DNA from: Anastatus disparis
Lineage: Eukaryota > Arthropoda > Insecta > Hymenoptera > Eupelmidae
Reading direction: 5' to 3'
Length of the DNA stretch: 64,000 bases
Assembly: GCA_017163975.1 (NCBI GenBank)
Contig: JAFFSR010000343.1
Coordinates: 4,968,001-5,032,000, forward strand
The position numbers and the translations under genes were made by a program. Every line of letters begins with the position of its first letter. Positions within the stretch are counted from its first letter, which is position 1. Positions 41,009-50,614 of this stretch are shown here, piece after piece. A model generated the notes under the pieces. That model did no database searches. It was not told the origin of the DNA and saw only the letters and a program-made list of their open reading frames with translations.

Positions 41009-42845
41009 AATTATTTTGTTGAAGATTTTAATGAAAATAAAGAAAATAATGCTTTATTTGAACTTAATAATATTTTTATTAATGAATATATGTCTTGTAA
41101 AGATTTTGGTTTACCTGAACCAAAAATAAATTTAATTACTTTAAACAATAATCATCATGATGAAATAGAAAGCAAAAAAAATTTTAAATTAATGTATGAT
41201 AAATTAAACGATGAACAAAAATTAATTTTTGAAATTTTAACTGGAAAAGATAATGAAAAAATATATTTTATTGATGGTCCTGGAGGAACAGGAAAATCTT
41301 TTTTATATAAGACTTTAATATTTTATTTTATATCAATTAATAAAAAAATGTTGTCTATGGCTTGGACTGGTATTGCATCTACTTTAATACCTAAAGGAAT
41401 GACAAGTCATAGGACTTTTAGATTACCTTTGAATTTAAATACAATTCAAAATGCATTTTTAGAATAGCAATCAGATAAAGAAAAATTAAGAGAAGCTGAT
41501 ATAATAATATGGGATGAAGCATCAATGATTCCAAAAAAAGCATTAGAAATAGTTAATAATACATTAAAAGATGTTTGTAATAGTAATTTTCTTTTTGGTG
41601 GAAAATTAATTATTCCAGGTGGTGATTTTCGATAAATTTTACCAGTTGTTAAACATGGAAATAGAAATTCAATTATAGAAGAAACAATAAAAAGTTCATA
41701 TTTATGGCAATTTTTAAATATATTAAAATTAACAAAAAATATTTGATCGAAAAATAAAAAATTTGCTTCATTTCTATTACAAATTGGTGATGGCAAAATA
41801 AACCCTTTCATAATTCCATACAAATTACAAATTAACGATATTTGTTCTAAAATTTATTCAAATATTAATAAAAACTGTTGCAAAGAAAAATTTATATTAG
41901 CTTCTCATAATAAAGATATTAATAATTTAAATAAAAAAGTATTAAATTTATTAAATGGAAAAACTGAAACATATTATAGTATTGATTACGCTACGCATAA
42001 AGGTGTTGACCAAACTGATGATAACATTTATTTGAATTACCAAATAGAATTTTTAAATAAAATTAAAGGTTTACCACCTCATAAATTAATTTAACGGCAG
42101 GCCGGAGTAGAACCTGATACCGACCGAGTAACAATTGAGTTGTTTGTTATTTACTCAAGTATTAAACGGTGTATCTTCAAAATAAAGGTTGATCGCAATA
42201 GATATTATTATTATGAATATTTATGCACAAGAAAATAAAAATCTACCGATTTGTTTTTGAGAAAAGTAAGGAACGCCGAAGTAAAAGATTATGTTTATAA
42301 TATTTTCGCGTTCCTTACTTTTCTCAAAAACAAAGCGATCGATTTTTTTTTTCTTGTGCATAAATATTTGTAATAATAATATCTATTGCGCTTAACCTTC
42401 AATTTGCAGATACCCCGTTTAATACTTGAGTAAATAACAAAAATGCCGATTAGACAAGGACAGCGAATCCGGCCTGCTCTTAAAAGTTAATGCTATAGTA
42501 ATGTTGTTAAGAAATTCAAGTATATCGGAAGGATTATGTAATGGTACACGATTGAAAATTATAAATTTATATAAACATAATATTGAAGCTGAAATAATAA
42601 CAGGCGATGAAAGTAGAAATAAAGTTTTTATTCCAAAAATTACTTTCAATACAGGAAATAATTCTTCATTACCATTTATTCGTTACAGAAAACAATTTCC
42701 AATCATATTAGTATTTGCAATAACTATAAATAAATCACAAGGTCAAAGTTTCGATAATGTAGGCTTATTTATAAGAAGACCATTGTTTTCACATGGTCAA
42801 TTATACGTTGCTTTGTCAAGATGTGAAACTTTTAATAATATTTAG
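41009..42845 (+). pseudogene. PIF1-type Helitron helicase (copy C)
   Basis: The order of motifs is complete from the helicase start. LNDEQKLIFEILTG; FIDGPGGTGKSFLYKTLI, the Walker A; AWTGIAS and GMTSHRTFRLPLN. After a stop at 41465 come IIIWDEASMIPKKALEI, the Walker B, and GGDFR with a stop where Gln is expected. Then VDQTDDNIYLNYQIEFLNKI, the MITE at 42095-42479, GLCNGTRLKIINLY, NKSQGQSFDNVGLF and SHGQLYVALSRCE to 42845. The Rep/HUH endonuclease half of a Helitron protein is not present upstream. Helitron helicases unwind the donor strand during rolling-circle transposition. Confidence 0.87.
42095..42479. mobile_element. Foldback TTAA MITE in helicase copy C, 385 bp
   Basis: TTAA on both sides (42091-42094 and 42480-42483); ends CGGCAGGCCGG and CCGGCCTGCTC. 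Long inner arms pair: TTTTTGAGAAAAGTAAGGAA with TTCCTTACTTTTCTCAAAAA, and further out TATTTATGCACAAGAAAA with its complement. The whole element folds back. It interrupts the helicase just after GLPPHKL. Confidence 0.9.
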
Positions 42846-43579
42846 ACTCAAAATAATTTAGATGATACATAAAAAATAAATAACATTGTTTGGACGGAAA
42901 TTTTCAATAAATAATTTATTTAAATTTTTACCATTTTTATTAATTCATTTCATTTAATTTTAACGATTAATTTATTTTTAAATTTCATTTCACTGTGTAA
43001 ATTTAATTCAGTTAAAGGGTATTTTATTTTTATTTTACTAAAATTAAAGATTTTTTTCTTTTGTAAAACTTGTTTTAAATTAAATTGAAAGCTAAAACAG
43101 TTTCTGCATAGCTGTCAGAAAGTAATTAGTCGAAAATATCGGAGTGGTAGCTGTTTCGTGAGCCGCGCCACTCATGATGCGATTTTTGTCGACAAAAGCT
43201 AACAAATTTTTCACTGTGAAGATGAGTGCGTGCGTAGGGCAAGCGATCAGCAAAAGCCACTTCAGTGTCGAGTAGGCAGCTAAGTAAAGAGTAAGTAGAC
43301 TCTTTCTCTTTCTCTCTCTTTCATATTAGAAAATCGCAATCATTGAAAATGTCAAATAAAGCAAAGGTGGGCCCCTAAAAAGTCATTGATGTAAATTATC
43401 AAATGTGTTATGCTTATTATATTTTATTTTTTTTAAAATATAATAGAAACAGAATAAAATTAAACTTAAATAAAATTATAAATCCCCATATACAAAATAT
43501 AATTAAAATGTTTTCCAAATTTTTTATAAAATTATTATTTAATGAAAATTAATGTTTAAACTTAATATTAATAAGAAGA
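42846..43579 (+). other. Spacer between helicase and zinc-finger ORF
   Basis: Mostly AT-rich. 43080-43330 is GC-richer (GTGAGCCGCGCCACTCATG, GTGCGTGCGTAGGGCAAGC) and ends in a CT run, which could be promoter or 5' untranslated sequence for the next ORF. No gene recognised. Confidence 0.35.
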
Positions 43580-43930
43580 ATGGATGTATTTCAATGCCCG
43601 TATTGCAAAAATTCTTATTCTACATCTGAATTTTTAAAAATACATATAAATAGAATTCATATTAAAACTATAAGCTGTAGAACATGTGACTTATTTATTA
43701 AAATTAAAAATATTAGAAGACATGAAAGAACTCACGAACAAAAAAAGGAATTATGTATTTATTGTAAGAAAAATTTTAGTACGAAATCTAATTTAATAAG
43801 ACATATATTAGCTAAGCATAGGAAACAAAAATTTACATGCTTTATTTGTAATAAAAAAATTTCAAGAAATGATCATTTAAAAAGGCATATAAAAAATCAC
43901 GTAAATAATATTTTACTAAAAAATTCATAA
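43580..43930 (+). CDS. Four-finger C2H2 zinc-finger protein (116 aa)
   Basis: An intact ORF with four C2H2 fingers: CPYC..HINRIH (about residues 5-26), CRTC..HERTH (34-53), CIYC..HILAKH (61-82) and CFIC..HIKNH (89-108). It starts at the first ATG and stops naturally after NILLKNS. No nuclease or BED/AD domain is attached. It lies between helicase copy C and the hairpin/CTAG terminus, so it appears to be carried by the Helitron-like element, either as its own accessory gene or as captured host sequence. It is open while the helicase is broken, which may mean later acquisition or simply short target size for mutation. Confidence 0.75.
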   Translation: MDVFQCPYCKNSYSTSEFLKIHINRIHIKTISCRTCDLFIKIKNIRRHERTHEQKKELCIYCKKNFSTKSNLIRHILAKHRKQKFTCFICNKKISRNDHLKRHIKNHVNNILLKNS

Positions 43931-45091
43931 TTATAAAATTATTTTTTATAACAATAAAATATTTATTTGCAGTAGAAAAAAATTTGGTTCATAAATTGAA
44001 AATTATGATCAGTTTATATAATATAAAAACATTAAAAAAGGTATTATATTTTATATAATATATAAATTTATATTAAAAAATTTTTTTCATTATATTTTTA
44101 AAAATTTAAATTTAATATTTTCAATTTTTAAATGTTATACACTATTAACTACAAATAGAAATACTCAAAAAGTAATTTATTTTCATACAAAATATATGTG
44201 TAAATTATGTATATATAATTAATATTACATATAAAAATTCCAAGAAATATTTTCCAGAAATATTATTTTTTATTTATAAAAGTAATTTAAAAATTATATA
44301 AAATTTTATAAACAATTATATTAAATAATTTTACAATATTTATAAAAATTAGAACAAAAAGATGAAAAAAATTCTAAGTATATTGACAAAAAAAAGGACA
44401 ATACATAAAAATTTTTTAAATTTCTGTTTTCAAAATTTTTAGTCATAATAAAGACAGGTACAATTTTTTTAATATTTTATATTTATGAATTTAAAAATTT
44501 TTGAATTTCTAAATACTGTTTAATAGTAAGTATAAGTAATATTTTTTTGTATATTTAAATATATTAAATTTAATATACATATTATTTTTAATATTTTATA
44601 TTTCAGCGAACATCTTTAAAAGATGTTATTTTTTATTTTTAATATATAAATAAAAAAATTATTTTTTTTATTCATTTATTAAAAAAAAAACATTTTTTAA
44701 AAATGTGAGTGGAAATAGGCCTCCTGGGGAAACCACTAAAAAAAACGCGCCTACATATATACCTCGGTATTTAAAAATACTAGGTGGTATGAACAATATA
44801 GAAATATATTTATAATACAAACTTTATAAATTTAATAATTTAGGTACGAAAACAAAAATTTATCAATGCTATGGACAATCATAAGATATTAGTATTTATG
44901 AAAATTGGTTTTGTATAAACAATAAAAACTTTTATTATATAACATCATATAAATAAGGAAAACAAAAATGAGTTTGTATTAAATATTTAAATATATTTTT
45001 GAGTATAACTTAATATATTTTAATAATTATATTTTTAACAGTTGATAAAAATAAAAAAATAAAGATAATGTAACTTAAATAACAAATAGCA
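43931..45091 (+). other. Extremely AT-rich 3' region of Helitron-like copy C
   Basis: No gene. A short conserved-looking island (AATAGGCCTCCTGGGGAAACC, 44714-44734) stands out from the AT background. Confidence 0.4.
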
Positions 45092-45109
45092 GGGGGGTAC
45101 CCCCCCCTA

Positions 45110-45110
<1 letters not shown>
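45092..45110 (+). mobile_element. 3' terminus of Helitron-like copy C
   Basis: AGGGGGGTACCCCCCC then CTAG (45107-45110), followed by T and a TA microsatellite (45111-45150). AGCAGGGGGGTACCCCCC is shared with the terminus at 15852-15871 on the other strand. Confidence 0.6.
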
Positions 45111-45151
<41 letters not shown>

Positions 45152-46377
45152 CTCATATATACACAATGCATACATAATATAAAGACACAGAAAGTTTTTA
45201 ATGGCTAATTCCATTCAGATCCATGCAGGCCGTCACGAGTCGAATTTTTTTTTTGGCTGAAAACTATGTGAATGTGTTCTAATACTCAAGAAAGATGTGG
45301 AAACCTCGAAATACGGCTTAAAAAAAATTTCTCACGACGCTATAGCCTATTTTGTGTTAAATGTTAAAATGAGAGGTGAAAAAATGAAAATAGACCTTCG
45401 TATTCAAAATGCTCTATCTCCGTCAATTTTTGACATTCCAAGACAAATTTTTTTAGAATGTGAGGAATACAGTCTAGTTTTAAATGACGTTCCGATTTTT
45501 GCCATGCGAGTTAATTCCTCCGAGTTATTCATGAAGAACCTAGAAAAAACGATTTTTTTTTAATTGCAATTTTCTCAAAAACTATATATTTTTTTTTTTT
45601 TTTTGAAATTCTTATATATTTTTATACGTAAAAAATGCTAACTTTTAGGACAGGTGAGAATATGCTATTTTGCCTCATTTTTTTTCAACAGGTTTTCGAA
45701 CGTTTTCTTATATTTTCCATTTTAAAGCATTGATACTATGGCACATCGTGCCATTTCTTCTACGTCTTCTTACGATTCGTTTATGCTTCTATTTATTAAT
45801 GTAATAAAAATATTAACAATAATCTTTAAAATAAACCTTTGATCAAGTTTTCAGATCAATTAGAACCAAAGTTATGACGATTTTAAGTTTATAAAAATAG
45901 ATGAATTAAAAAAAATTTTTTTTATTATAGAATATCAAAACCATGTACTCTCCCAGTAATTATGCTCTTTCCCTATTCGTTCACTGTTTAATTTATAAGT
46001 ATATTGTTAGTGTTTGCAAAAACCTTCAGAATGAGCCATTGCTCAACTTTTTTGGTCAATTAGAACAAAAGTTATAGCTATTTTAATTTAAAAAATGTGT
46101 TTAAAAATAAATAATTATTTATTCAGTTTGAATTTCGCGCCTGCGAGTGAAATTCAGTTCGAAAGTAGTTTGTAACGGCCCATATTAATTTTGAATAGAA
46201 TTATTTAACTTAATATAAATATTTCATAAATAATTTGTCATTATCTATAAAATAGAATGATTTTCTGTAATAATAAATTTAAATTATATTAAAAGTATAA
46301 GTAGGACTTCTTAGTTACCTACTGAGGCCGATAAGATAACTCAAAATATATATATATAGATATAGTAAAATGATTAT

Positions 46378-46495
46378 AGAAATAGAATGTTCTATTTCTT
46401 TTAATAAGAAGTATTATCAATATTTGATTGTTAATAATAAAATGTTACTTTCTAAAATAATTGTGTATATATAAATAGAATATTCTATTTATATA
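46378..46495. repeat. Two long perfect palindromes
   Basis: 46378-46399 pairs AGAAATAGAA with TTCTATTTCT around TG. 46468-46495 is a 28-bp perfect palindrome centred on GAATATTC. Both share the core AAATAGAAT..TTCTATTT and lie in the 5' interior of the transposon. Possible transposase or host-factor binding sites. Confidence 0.7.
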
Positions 46496-46763
46496 ATATG
46501 TATAAAAATGATTACTCTATTTAATGTTTAAAGATATTAATTAAAAAATTAGCTTTTTTAATTTATAAATAATAAAATTAACTATAAAAAATAGTCTTTC
46601 GAAATGTAAAGGAAATAGAATGTTTCTTTTACTAATATATCTATCTTAATTAAATGTTTCTTTTGTAAATACATAAAATAAATGTTATGGAACATACTAT
46701 TTCCTAAAATATAATTCTTTAATAAGAAATAGAACCTCATAGAAGGTTTATGAAATAATATAA

Positions 46764-46871
46764 AAGAGCGTGAATCTAAGCAAGCTCTCGCATTATCTTT
46801 TAGATGTTCGACCATGTAACATCTAACATGGATTCTATATTCATTCGATCTTATACTGTCAGAAGTATAAG
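46764..46871. repeat. Three short hairpins
   Basis: AGAGC/GCTCT (46765-46787), TTAGATGTT/AACATCTAA (46800-46826, 9-nt loop) and CTTATACT/AGTATAAG (46850-46871, 6-nt loop). They precede the 45-nt hairpin array by ~190 bases. Confidence 0.55.
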
Positions 46872-47059
46872 ATTTAAGCATTCTGTCTTAAAGTACTATG
46901 TAACTTTTAAATCTTTGTAAAATATAGATATAATTAATTATTCAATAAAAATATCAAGTATTTCAAATTTAAATGAGACTGTATTAAAAAAGTTATTGAG
47001 AAAAGTATAACTCATCTCATCTCATTCATCATTCTTTATAGAAATACTAAATAAATTAA

Positions 47060-47366
47060 TTATCGCACATTGAAGAGTATTGCACTTGGATATGTTGTCG
47101 ATAATAATTTGTTTATTCATTTTGCATTAAATAGAAGTGTTATTTATCGCACATCTAAGAGTATTGCACTCAAAGATGTCGTCGATTTAAACACTTTTCT
47201 ATATATTTCATACAATAAAAAAGTTTATTATCGCACTCTTGAGAGTATTGCATTCAATGGAGTCGTCGATAATAACTTTTATCACATTACCCTCTCCTCC
47301 ACACGTAAAGAAAATTATAAACTATCGCATCTCCAAGAGTATTGCATTGGAGGAGATCGTCGATAA
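47060..47366 (+). repeat. Array of four 45-nt hairpins with conserved loop
   Basis: Units at 47060-47104, 47144-47188, 47228-47272 and 47322-47366, each exactly 45 nt, start to start 84, 84 and 94. All carry YTATCGCA at the left, GAGTATTGCA in the centre (positions 16-25) and GTCGAT at the right. The inner stem varies but keeps pairing: ACAT/ATGT, ACATCT/AGATGT, ACTC..TTGA/TCAA..GAGT, ATCTCCAA/TTGGAG..GAT. Spacers are unrelated. A 98-codon frame runs through the array because 84 is a multiple of 3, but it shows no protein-family features. Confidence 0.8.
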
Positions 47367-47574
47367 ATGTAATTTTCTTTTATAATATTGCTGTATGCAC
47401 CTTGTATATGCATGTAATAGATTAAATTAATGAAGTAAATTTAAATTCGGTAATTAAAATATTATCTGGTGACCGTGAATAAAGTCAAGCCCGCTTCAAG
47501 TTGGTGCATGCCGTCTTTAGGTAGCAAAGTCGCGTTCCAAGTGTATTCATTTACTATATGACGCATCGCAGTAG

Positions 47575-47640
47575 GTAAGAAGAGATCAAATTAAAAAAAA
47601 CAAATCGTCTAACTTTTATAATCTTTTTTTTTCGCTTTAG
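47575..47640 (+). other. Probable 5'-UTR intron of the transposase gene
   Basis: Donor GTAG/GTAAGA at 47575 and acceptor TTTTTTTTCGCTTTAG ending at 47640, 66 bp, with an upstream polypyrimidine tract. The first ATG of the gene is 20 bases past the acceptor. Prediction from splice consensus only. Confidence 0.45.
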
Positions 47641-47660
47641 AAGATTTCGAGTTGATTACA

Positions 47661-49690
47661 ATGGCATCATCACGGGCTAAGATAAAGTGCAAGGACTTAA
47701 AAAAAGGCACACAAAAACTATGTACCATTTCTCTAAAAATCCATTCAGAGAATCGGGCAATATAACGGAGTCTTTGCAGCGCTAGTATCCAAAGATTTTG
47801 ATATCTAGAGAAGGTAAAGTTTGCGCTGCATGTTATAAATTATTCTTAGAAGAAGTGAAGAATGCTACACCCTCTTTATCTAATTCTAGCAGTCAACAAT
47901 CTTGAAAAGAAATTAATGACGGCGAGATTGTGGTGCATGAGCTTAACGAAACCGCAAATAATTCGAATTTGAAGATTTCACCTATTAAGATGTCTGAAAC
48001 TCTTAATGTAACGATGCAAAAATCGTATTCCATTCGAAAAAGAAAGCAAATGAATGATGCATTTAATTCTCAAGTAGCTAGTAAGATGATGAAATTTTAT
48101 GATACAACGGATTTGCCTAAATTGAATGAAAGTATCGAATGTAAAACATGTGATAAATGGTTTGAAAATATTAAAAGGGCCTCAAAAATTGTTCAAGTTT
48201 TTCCGAAAAAATGCGGCTATTAACCCTCATACCAACTGATTTTTCCAAAGTATATTTATTATCAGCTCTGCCAGGCGTAACTACGTACATGATTGATCAA
48301 GCACGCTCACTGGTGAATAATAAAGATGTCTATAAAAAGCTTGAGAATTATAGTATCCATTCTTCGGATAGGGAAATTGTATTAAAAGTCGAAGGGTATT
48401 ATTTAAACGATGATTATAATTGCTTTTGACAAAGTACAAATGAAAATGATACAATATCTGTAAAAGAAAATAGTATCAAAACTAAAAAAGTTGAGCACTT
48501 TTTTTACGCGAGACATGAAACAAATGTTTCAATTATTTAAAGGAGAAAATCCTCAAATGGAAAAGAAAATCGGCAAATCAACATTCTATGCCTTGAAACC
48601 AAAGTGGGTTATACCCCATCCATCCAATGATACGTGTCTTTGTATTTATTGCGAAAATTTAGATGTTATGTTCATAGTTTTAAAAAATTATAATACAAAC
48701 AATAAATATGACATTTCAAAAATTGAATCGAATATATTTTCTTCTTTATTTTGCTCCAAGGATGATATGAAATGTATACTGGGACACTGTAAAAAATGCC
48801 CAATTGAAGAAATTATTGATTTAGAAATGATTTCCTTGATGGAAAAGGATTTTTATGAAGAAATAAGTTATAGTATTTGGAAAAAATCAGATTTACTTAA
48901 TAAAACTAGTTCCATTGAATACTTCTTGATACAATTGAGAAAATATGCTCTTACCGTGAGTACTCATAAAATGATTAAAGAAATTCAGCGTATTGCTATT
49001 CGAGAGGCAAAAATTTAAGTAGAAAAAAAGCCAGTTCCAATTAGTTATTCACGTAGACTTTGCCGCAAACTGGACGGTCTTATTACAAAATGAAGTATAA
49101 AGCTACCACTAGAGCAAAAATCAAACATCTATATTAACAACGGTATGCTTTTTTGGAAATGATTCGACTGTCAGTTATATCACAGTTTGTGACGATACGA
49201 AACATGATTCTTCTCATGCTTTAATGGCTATAAATTTAATTATAGAGAATATAAAGCAAAAACACACTTTGCAAGAATTAGAAGAAATCATAATCATTTC
49301 GGATGGAGCCGCCAGTCTTTTCAAAAATAGATACCAATTTTACGAGTTTAGAAATGCAAAAGAAAAAAGAAAATGGTTATTTTCTGCAACCGGGCATGGC
49401 AAAGGTGCATGTGATGGAATAGGAGGTATAGTTAAACATTATGCCACAATGCACAATTTGTCCAAGCAAAGTGCAGAATTTTTTAGAAATGCAGAGGATT
49501 TCGCAACTCATGTGTCACTGTACACTCCATCTATCAATATTCTCCTTTTAATTAAAGAAGAACTAAAAGTTTTCCGAAACGAGAAAAGTTGAATGGCAAG
49601 AAAAAGCAAAAGAAGTCAAGGGAATAAAAAAAAATCACTGTTGGAAAGCTAAACAAAATCTTGTGTTCACTTCTAGAACTTCATTGCATA
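47661..49690 (+). pseudogene. Unnamed transposase-like gene, copy 1
   Basis: MASSRAKIKCKDL opens the gene; a one-base shift in the A-run at about 47702 moves it to a frame with HFSKNPF and then KVCAACYKLF, a probable zinc-binding pair. YSIRKRKQMNDAFNSQVA and CKTCDKW follow. The middle (48491-49018) has GKSTFYALKPKWVIPHPS and CLCIYCENLD, then KDDMKCIL-HCKKCP. The last part (49224-49592) has IIISDGAASLFKNRYQFYE, WLFSATGHGKGACDGIGG and VKHYAT. The Cys-rich middle plus SDGA..FKNR and GHGKG..DGIGG blocks occur in many uncharacterised insect proteins; with the surrounding TIRs I infer a transposase. At least four frame breaks. Confidence 0.65.
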
Positions 49691-50614
49691 AATGAGAAAA
49701 TATGAATTTATAAATTCAAACTGAATGAATGATTATTTATTTTTGAACACAATTTTTAAATTCAAATTGCTATAACTTTTGTTCTAATTGACCAAAAAAG
49801 TTGAGCAATAGCTTATTCTGAAGGTTTTTGCAAACACTAACAGTATACTTATAAATAAAACAGTGAACAAATAGGGAAAGAGCATAATTATTGGAAGAGA
49901 ACATGGTCTTGATATTCTATAATTGAAAAAAAATTTTTAAATTCATCTATTTTTATAAACTTAAAACCGTCATAACTTTAGTTCTAATTGATCCAAAAAT
50001 TTGATTAAAGGTTTATTTTAAAGATTTTTGTTAATATTTTTATTACATTAATAAATAAAAGCATAAACGAATCGTAAGAAGACGTAGTAGTTGAAAAAAT
50101 GGCACGATGTGCCATAGTATCAATGCTTTAAAATGGAAAATATAAAAAAACATACGAAAACCTCTTAAAAAAAATAAGGCAAAATAGCATATTCTCACCT
50201 ATCCTAAAAGTTAGCATTTTTTACGTTTAAAAATATATAAGAATTTAAACAAAAATAATATATAGTTGTAGAGAAAATTGCATTTTAAAAAAATCGTTTT
50301 TTCTAGGTTCTTCATGAATCGGATAGATCAACTCGCATCGCAAAAATCGGAACGGCATTTAAAACTAGACTATATTCCTCACATGCTAAAAAATTTGTCT
50401 TGAAAAGTCAAAAATTGACGGAGATAGAGCATTTTGAATACGGAGGTCCATTTTCATTTTTTCACCTCTCATTTTAACGTTGAGAAAAAAATTTTTTAAG
50501 CCGTATTTCGGGGTTTCCACATTTTCTCTTGAGTATTAGAACACATTTACATAGTTTTCAAACAAAAAAAAATTCGATCCGTGACGGCCTGCATGAATCT
50601 GAATGGAACCAGCC

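Larger units (their letters stand above)
45203..50614 (+). mobile_element. 5.4-kb DNA transposon with ~0.9-kb TIRs, copy 1
   Basis: The left arm (45203 to about 46130) starts GGCTAATTCCATTCAGATCC; the right arm (about 49715-50614) is its complement, ending GATCTGAATGG-like sequence and CCAGCC. The arms remain clearly similar along their whole length (GGCACATCGTGCCAT, AATGCTAACTTTTAGGA). AAT flanks both ends (45200-45202 and 50615-50617), a possible 3-bp duplication that may be chance. The interior holds palindromes and a hairpin array (46378-47366), then a transposase-like gene. A second copy starts at 61276. The superfamily is not identified. Confidence 0.85.

Noticed and set aside
45111..45202. 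TTAA target duplication for the long-TIR transposon
   Set aside because: TTAA occurs near both ends (45198-45201; 50620-50623) but at different distances from the TIRs, and copy 2 has none.
45297..45563. 88-codon frame in the left arm of the long-TIR transposon
   Set aside because: It is within the inverted repeat; the mirrored copy near 50270-50530 is broken, and no family resemblance is seen.
47060..47366. CRISPR array, because of regularly spaced repeats
   Set aside because: Repeats differ from one another in their stems, there are only four, spacers are of unequal length and the context is an insect transposon without cas genes.
47070..47366. 98-codon frame across the hairpin array as a repeat protein
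   Set aside because: The repeat spacing of 84 keeps the frame, but the fourth interval (94) shifts the repeat phase and base pairing, not amino acids, is what is conserved.
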